This document shows positions 60,045-64,000 of a stretch of 64,000 nucleotides of DNA, piece after piece (positions within the stretch are counted from its first letter, which is position 1; every line of letters begins with the position of its first letter). The notes beneath the pieces were generated by a model. The model did not search any database. It was given only the letters and a program-made list of their open reading frames with translations, and was not told where the DNA came from. Made by a program: the position numbers and the translations under genes. Location of the stretch: the NCBI RefSeq assembly GCF_000720485.1, contig NZ_JOAX01000004.1, positions 186,001 through 250,000 on the forward strand, in the 5' to 3' direction. This stretch comes from Streptomyces ochraceiscleroticus (GTDB lineage Bacteria > Actinomycetota > Actinomycetes > Streptomycetales > Streptomycetaceae).

Positions 60045-60257
60045 ATGCGTGGGGCGAGGAATGCCCTGACGGCCTGGATGAACCGTCCCGCCGCCCCGCG
60101 CCGCGGTGGGGCGGACGCCGTCAGGCCGCGTCGTCGGCGGTGGCCGGCCGGTGGAGCGCGTGGCGTTCGCGTGCGGGCCGCATTGTGCGGTGATCACGCC
60201 GGGCCAGGAGCCGGTAGGCGGCGGACCGGGCCCGGATCGTGAGCAGGCGTACCGTCT

Positions 60258-61271
60258 TCACGCCGCCGTACGCTCCGGGCGGGGCTCGCCGATGCGGTCG
60301 GCGATCTGGCGGCAGGTGCGGGAGATGATGCGGGAGACGTGCATCTGGGACAGGCCCAGGTGCTCGGCTATCCGGCTCTGGGTCATGTCGCGGAAGAACC
60401 TCAGGTAGAGGATCTTCTTCTCCCGCTCGGGCAGCCGGTCGAGGTGCGGTTTGACCGTTTCCCGGGCGAGGACCAGGTCGAATCCGGCCTCCGGGGTGCC
60501 GAGGGTGTCGGCCAGCGAGCAGCCGTCGTCGCTGTTCTGCAGCTCCGCGTCCAGGGACAGAGGGCTGAAGCTGTTCAGCGCCTGCGAGCCGAGCAGGACG
60601 TCTTCCACCGGCATCCCGGTGTGCTCGGCGACCTGCTCGGGAGTGGGTCCCTGCTCGTCGATGCTGCTGGTGAGTTCCTGGCGAGCGGCGCGGACGCGGT
60701 TGCGCAGTTCCTGGACCCGGCGGGGAACGTGCACGCCCCACATGTGGTCCCGGAAATGCCGCTTGATCTCGCCGACGACGGTCGGCACGGCGAAGCTTTC
60801 GAAGGCGTTGCCGTGCGCGGGGTCGTAACGGTCCACGGCCTTGACCAGCCCCACGGCGGCGACCTGTTGCAGGTCCTCGAGGTTTTCACCACGGTTACGG
60901 AAGCGCAGCGCGAGGCGCTCCGCCATCGGCAGCCAGGCACTGATCACCCGGCCGCGCAGTTCCTGCCGCTCGGGACCGTCCGGCAGGGTGACCAGCCGGC
61001 GGAAGTCCTCGGTGGTATCGGGCGCATCGTCGTGCGGATGCCGGCCACGGCTCCCGGGGGCGGCAGGAGCCGCTGCCTTCGCCGCACGGCGCTGCCGCTT
61101 GATACCGCGGGGCTTGTTCGGCGGCCGGCTGGGAGCCTGGTCGGCGCGGCGCCGCGCGGCCCGCGCTTCCGTGCCGCCCTGCGGCGCCGCCGCTCCGTCC
61201 GACGCCTGCTCCACCGCGGTGGCGAGCTGTCGGTCGTCGATCTGAACTGTGTTCTGCGTCTTCACGAGCAT
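60258..61271 (-). CDS. RNA polymerase sigma factor, SigB/SigF/SigG family
   Basis: 337 aa. The first 85 residues are a basic, Ala/Arg-rich extension. Region 2 is ERLALRFRNRGENLEDLQQV, AAVGLVKAVDRYDPAHGNAF and ESFAVPTVVGEIKRHFRDHM. Region 3 begins WGVHVPRRVQELRNRVRAA, and region 4 is LPEREKKILYLRFFRDMTQS then RIAEHLGLSQMHVSRIISRT. Such alternative sigma factors direct stress and development genes in Streptomyces and are controlled by RsbW-like kinases such as the one at 8606. The N-terminal extension is longer than in most SigF proteins. Confidence 0.95.
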   Translation of the reverse strand: MLVKTQNTVQIDDRQLATAVEQASDGAAAPQGGTEARAARRRADQAPSRPPNKPRGIKRQRRAAKAAAPAAPGSRGRHPHDDAPDTTEDFRRLVTLPDGPERQELRGRVISAWLPMAERLALRFRNRGENLEDLQQVAAVGLVKAVDRYDPAHGNAFESFAVPTVVGEIKRHFRDHMWGVHVPRRVQELRNRVRAARQELTSSIDEQGPTPEQVAEHTGMPVEDVLLGSQALNSFSPLSLDAELQNSDDGCSLADTLGTPEAGFDLVLARETVKPHLDRLPEREKKILYLRFFRDMTQSRIAEHLGLSQMHVSRIISRTCRQIADRIGEPRPERTAA

Positions 61272-61705
61272 GGGCCGGGCTCCTGGGTCAGCGAATCGTT
61301 CCTATGGACACTTTGTTCACCCGTGGAAGCGCGGCCAGGCAGGTGCGCCGGGCGGGAGTCACACTGCTCCCACGGGGCGTGCCTACGGGCCGAAGCACGT
61401 AGTCCCTGCTGCCCCCGTCTTCTGGTGGCAAACAGCCCGGTGAAAAATCGTCGCGGTCTACCGCCCCCCCGATACGACGGCCATCGGACCGCTTTTCCGG
61501 ACGTCGGAGGCACCTGCTTCCGGGCACCTCCCGGTGCCCCAAGTGCTGGCTCGGCACGTGCATCATCCGCGATCCCGACGGTGCTCTGTTTCACAGTCAC
61601 CGACTGTGTTTCCGCAGCCGATCACCGGGCACCTGCGCCAATGACCGGCCGTACAGCGGCAAGCCAGAACCGGCGCACCACGCTGGAGAAGGACGGAGGC
61701 CCACA
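61272..61705. other. Divergent region between sigma factor and LPFR peptide genes
   Basis: No protein-coding gene recognised in this roughly 430-bp stretch. Near the right end GTTT at 61608-61611 and GGGCAC at 61627-61632, 15 bp apart, resemble the GTTT-N15-GGGTAC consensus of SigB/SigF-type promoters and would drive the LPFR gene about 75 bp downstream. Confidence 0.4.
61608..61632 (+). promoter_or_regulatory. Possible SigB/SigF-type promoter
   Basis: GTTT (61608-61611), a 15-bp spacer and GGGCAC (61627-61632) match the stress-sigma consensus at 9 of 10 positions. It lies upstream of the LPFR small-protein gene and next to a sigma factor gene of that family. This is a motif match only. Confidence 0.35.
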
Positions 61706-61834
61706 GTGTTGAGCGCAATCGCAGATGTACTTCGTTCCATCGGCGGAGCCATCGCCACCGTCGTCACCCTGCCGTTCCGGGCCGTGGCTCGACTGCTCGG
61801 CGGCGCCGCTGACTCCGCCCACGGACACCACTGA
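61706..61834 (+). CDS. LPFR-motif small protein
   Basis: 42 aa from GTG 61706 with GGAGG 6 bp upstream. MLSAIADVLRSIGGAIATVV followed by TLPFRAVARLLGGAADSAHG forms an amphipathic helix with the LPFR motif of a small-protein family common in Streptomyces. The function is unknown; the hydrophobic helix suggests membrane association. The start codon choice is secure because of the ribosome site and the near-full-length match to the family pattern. Confidence 0.8.
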   Translation: MLSAIADVLRSIGGAIATVVTLPFRAVARLLGGAADSAHGHH

Positions 61835-62060
61835 CACGACAGTCGCACCTCGACACACAGACGCCCCAAATCCGGGCTTGCAGCTCGCAGTTGACTGTGC
61901 CGCCGCCCGAGGAGGTGAGCCCCATGAACGCTGTATCGACGTGGGTGTGCTCCCCCTTTCCCGTCACGGTCGGCGATTGACGTAGGTGTTGCCGGGAGCG
62001 TCTCGACCACAAGGCACTCCCGAGAAGCAACACCTATGCACTCTCTGCAATTCACCGCCG

Positions 62061-62435
62061 ATGGTGGGCCGCGCTCACCTTCTCGTGACCGGCTGCGGCT
62101 TTCATGTCGCCGTCATCGACGCGCCCGGTCACGGCGACCGGCCGCGCACCGCGCGCGACGAGCAGGAGATGGCCGAGCTGCGCACGGCGCAGGCGGCGGG
62201 CGAGCCGGAAGGCCCGATCGTCGTCCCGTACAACGCCCGCCTGGCGGAGCTCGCCGTGCCCGAGTACCGGGCGATCCTGTACGCCCTTCAGGAACTTCCG
62301 GAGATCCGCGGCGAGGAACCGGTGGGCTACGTCGGCATCGGCCTGGGCACCGCGATCGGGGTGCCGCTGGTGGTGGTCGAGCCCAGGATCACGGCCGCGG
62401 TCTTCGGCCTGATGACGAGCCGGGGGCCGGCCGGA
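62061..62435 (+). pseudogene. Alpha/beta hydrolase (dienelactone-hydrolase-like) remnant
   Basis: Readable segments LVTGCGFHVAVIDAPGHGDR, RTARDEQEMAELRTAQAAGE and LAELAVPEYRAILYALQELP match a Streptomyces hydrolase family. The nucleophile elbow, normally GLSMGTAIG, reads GIGLGTAIG, so the catalytic Ser is replaced by Gly. The first 60 residues or so, including the oxyanion HGGG region, and the C-terminus with the His are absent. The open frame continues to 62768 as low-complexity sequence. Confidence 0.75.
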
Positions 62436-62800
62436 GCGAGGACGGCGTCGTACCCATCGCCGCCCGGCCCGGCGCCGCCCGCGGGGCGGTCGCGGGGCGG
62501 TCGCGGGCGGACAGCGCGTGAGGCGCTTCGGCCGTCAGCGCCGCCAGCGATGGCGCACGGTTCGCGGACACGGCACGCCCTCACACGAACCGGTTCCCCC
62601 ACACCCGTCCCTCACCACCCCTCCCCCACGGGCAGGGAACTTCTCCTGAGAAGGAAGCCGGGTAACCGGGCACTCTCCCACCCCGGGCGACGAGCCGTGG
62701 CCACAGTGACCGAACTGCCGCGGGAGACTCCGGTTTCTGATAACACCTGGACATCTGTGGCCGAATGACGTGCTGGCGTCCGGAAAGGGGGGCGGTCGAG

Positions 62801-64000
62801 GTGGCGGAGGAGCGGCGGTTGGGGAACTTGCCGGTGCAGCGGGGCCGTCTGATCGGGCGGCGGGTGGAGCTGGCGCAGGTGGCGCGGCTGTTGCGGCGCT
62901 CGCGGCTGGTGACGGTGACCGGGGTCGGCGGAGTGGGCAAGACCCGGCTGGCGCGGCACGCCGCCGCCGAGGTGCAGCCGCACTTCGCGGACGGGGTGTG
63001 GTGGGTGGAGCTGTCGCCGGTGAGTCAGGGCTCGGCGCTGCCGTACGCCATCGCCGAGGCACTGCCGCCGGCCGACCAGACCACCCGGCCGATGCTGGAG
63101 GTGGTGGCCGAGTATCTGGTCGGCCGGGAGGCACTGCTGGTATGGGACACCTGCGAGCACCTGGTGGCGGACTGCCGGGAGGCGGCCGCCACGCTGCTGA
63201 CCGTGGCGCCCCGGCTGCGCATTCTGGTCACCAGCCGCCGCTCGCTGGGCCTGCCCGCCGAGGACATGATCACCCTGGACCCGCTGCCGGTCCCGGAGGC
63301 GGACGACGCGGCGGCGGAGGGCAACGACGCGGTGCAGTTGCTGGCCGAGCGGGCGGCCGCGGCGGTGCCCGACTTCGCGGTCACTCCGGCCAACCGGGGC
63401 GAGCTGGTGGCGCTGTGCCGCCGGCTGGAGGGGCTGCCGCTGGCCATCGAGCTGGCCGCCGCCCGGCTGCGCGAGATGTCGTCGGCCGAGCTGAACCGGC
63501 GGCTGGACGACCGCTACGCCGTCCTCGGAGAGACCGAGCAAGCCGTGGACGAGGCGGATCCTCCCCCAAGCTCTCGGCTTCTCCCCCAGCCTTCGGCCGG
63601 GAGGTGCCCCCAGAGCAGGGAGGGACCCCCATGGCACCAGGCGCTGCGCACCGCGATCGGCTGGAGTCACCAGCTGTGCACCCCGGCCGAGCGGCTGGCC
63701 TGGGCCCGACTGTCGGTGTTCGCCGGGACCTTCGATACCGACTCCGCTTGCCGGGTGCTGGCCGACGAGCATCTGACCGCCGAGGACGTTCCCCGCCTCC
63801 TGACCGCCTTGGTGCAGGACTCGATCGTGGAGTGGGTGCCCACCGGGACCGGGGAGCGGTACCGGATGCTGGACACCCTCCGCGAGTTCGGCGCGTTCTG
63901 GCTGCGCGGCCTGGGCGAGGAGCGGGCGGTGCGCCGCCGCCACCGGGACCACTATCTGGCCCTGGCCCACGCCGCCGACGCCGCCTGGGTCGGATCGGAG
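62801..64000 (+). CDS. LuxR/LAL-type ATPase regulator, N-terminal part (runs off window)
   Basis: Open from GTG 62801 to the window end with no stop (400 codons). RGRLIGRRVELAQVARLLRR leads into Walker A TGVGGVGKTRLARHAAAEVQ, Walker B-like ALLVWDTCEHLVADCREAAA, and CRRLEGLPLAIELAAARLRE (the GLPLA motif of STAND ATPases). The architecture is that of the regulator at 5092. Around 63561-63632, a 24-codon Pro/Arg/Ser-rich insert made of a palindromic repeat interrupts the usual LRTAIGWSH linker without breaking the frame. Confidence 0.88.
   Translation, partial: MAEERRLGNLPVQRGRLIGRRVELAQVARLLRRSRLVTVTGVGGVGKTRLARHAAAEVQPHFADGVWWVELSPVSQGSALPYAIAEALPPADQTTRPMLEVVAEYLVGREALLVWDTCEHLVADCREAAATLLTVAPRLRILVTSRRSLGLPAEDMITLDPLPVPEADDAAAEGNDAVQLLAERAAAAVPDFAVTPANRGELVALCRRLEGLPLAIELAAARLREMSSAELNRRLDDRYAVLGETEQAVDEADPPPSSRLLPQPSAGRCPQSREGPPWHQALRTAIGWSHQLCTPAERLAWARLSVFAGTFDTDSACRVLADEHLTAEDVPRLLTALVQDSIVEWVPTGTGERYRMLDTLREFGAFWLRGLGEERAVRRRHRDHYLALAHAADAAWVGSE
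63561..63632. repeat. Palindromic C-rich repeat inserted in frame in a regulator gene
   Basis: A 72-bp unit starts CTCCCCCAAGCTCTCGGCTT, contains CTCCCCCAGCC-TTC-GGCCGGGAGG as a hairpin, and ends GGAGGGACCCCCAT. It resembles small intergenic palindromic repeats found in many Streptomyces genomes. The length is a multiple of three, so the regulator's frame is preserved with 24 extra residues. Confidence 0.6.

Overview
The window is high-GC DNA (about 70%) with GTG/TTG starts, ATGA/TGATG stop-start overlaps and many typical Streptomyces families: DUF5994, LAL-type LuxR regulators, a MEDS-domain protein, RsbW-like ATPases, a SigB/F-type sigma factor, GAF-ANTAR and an LPFR-motif small protein. 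It reads as accessory chromosome of a Streptomyces or close relative. IS5-family copies and scraps, a decayed serine recombinase, several frameshifted genes, a scrambled ABC gene and a degenerate initiator-type tRNA all point to a plastic region.

Layout. 1-3714: 5' part of a fatty acid desaturase (minus), two DUF5994 genes around a small membrane ORF, and a band-7/SPFH protein. 3727-11042: IS5-type elements. Two related but diverged copies in opposite orientation (3964-4871 and 9363-10155) bracket a LuxR/LAL regulator, a MEDS sensor and an RsbW-like ATPase. A third element, possibly frameshift-expressed, follows directly. 11280-16923: candidate peptide-export system with a divergent HTH-TM-ricin-like regulator, a 67-aa Cys/His-rich peptide, MauE-like and MauD/TlpA-like redox proteins, an ABC exporter and an S26 peptidase. 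17139-34002: recombinase remnant, then catabolic modules under TetR, RpiR and LysR regulators (OYE-type oxidoreductase, frameshifted esterase, two acetoacetate-decarboxylase-family enzymes, aldehyde dehydrogenase, DJ-1/PfpI protein, amidohydrolase with MFS transporter, 3-hydroxyacyl-CoA dehydrogenase, family III CoA-transferase). 34195-39386: respiratory block with a membrane protein, cydA, and cydB read in one frame with a type II NADH dehydrogenase. 39429-45760: acyl-CoA ligase, DUF3556 membrane protein and FAD oxidoreductase, with a divergent PucR regulator.

45824-58492: decayed TetR gene, then a second RiPP-like locus. A leftward operon encodes a 32-aa acidic peptide, an HExxH-type peptide beta-hydroxylase, a YcaO protein, two methyltransferases and a PhyH-type dioxygenase. 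Divergently transcribed genes encode a GT4 glycosyltransferase, an NAD-sugar epimerase/dehydratase, sulfotransferase-like proteins (one fused to a glycosyltransferase-like domain) and an ABC-ATPase remnant with an inverted internal segment. 58495-64000: IS remnant, GAF-ANTAR protein, degenerate tRNA-fMet, SigB/F-family sigma factor, LPFR small protein, broken alpha/beta hydrolase and the start of a second LAL-type regulator carrying an in-frame palindromic repeat.

The two peptide loci are the most promising candidates for undescribed biology. In the first, the gene set suggests that MauE/MauD-type chemistry oxidises a Cys-rich peptide that the ABC protein exports and the S26 enzyme trims. In the second, YcaO, HExxH and PhyH enzymes probably act on a tiny Cys- and Ser-free acidic peptide, possibly with methylation and, if the divergent block belongs, glycosylation or sulfation.
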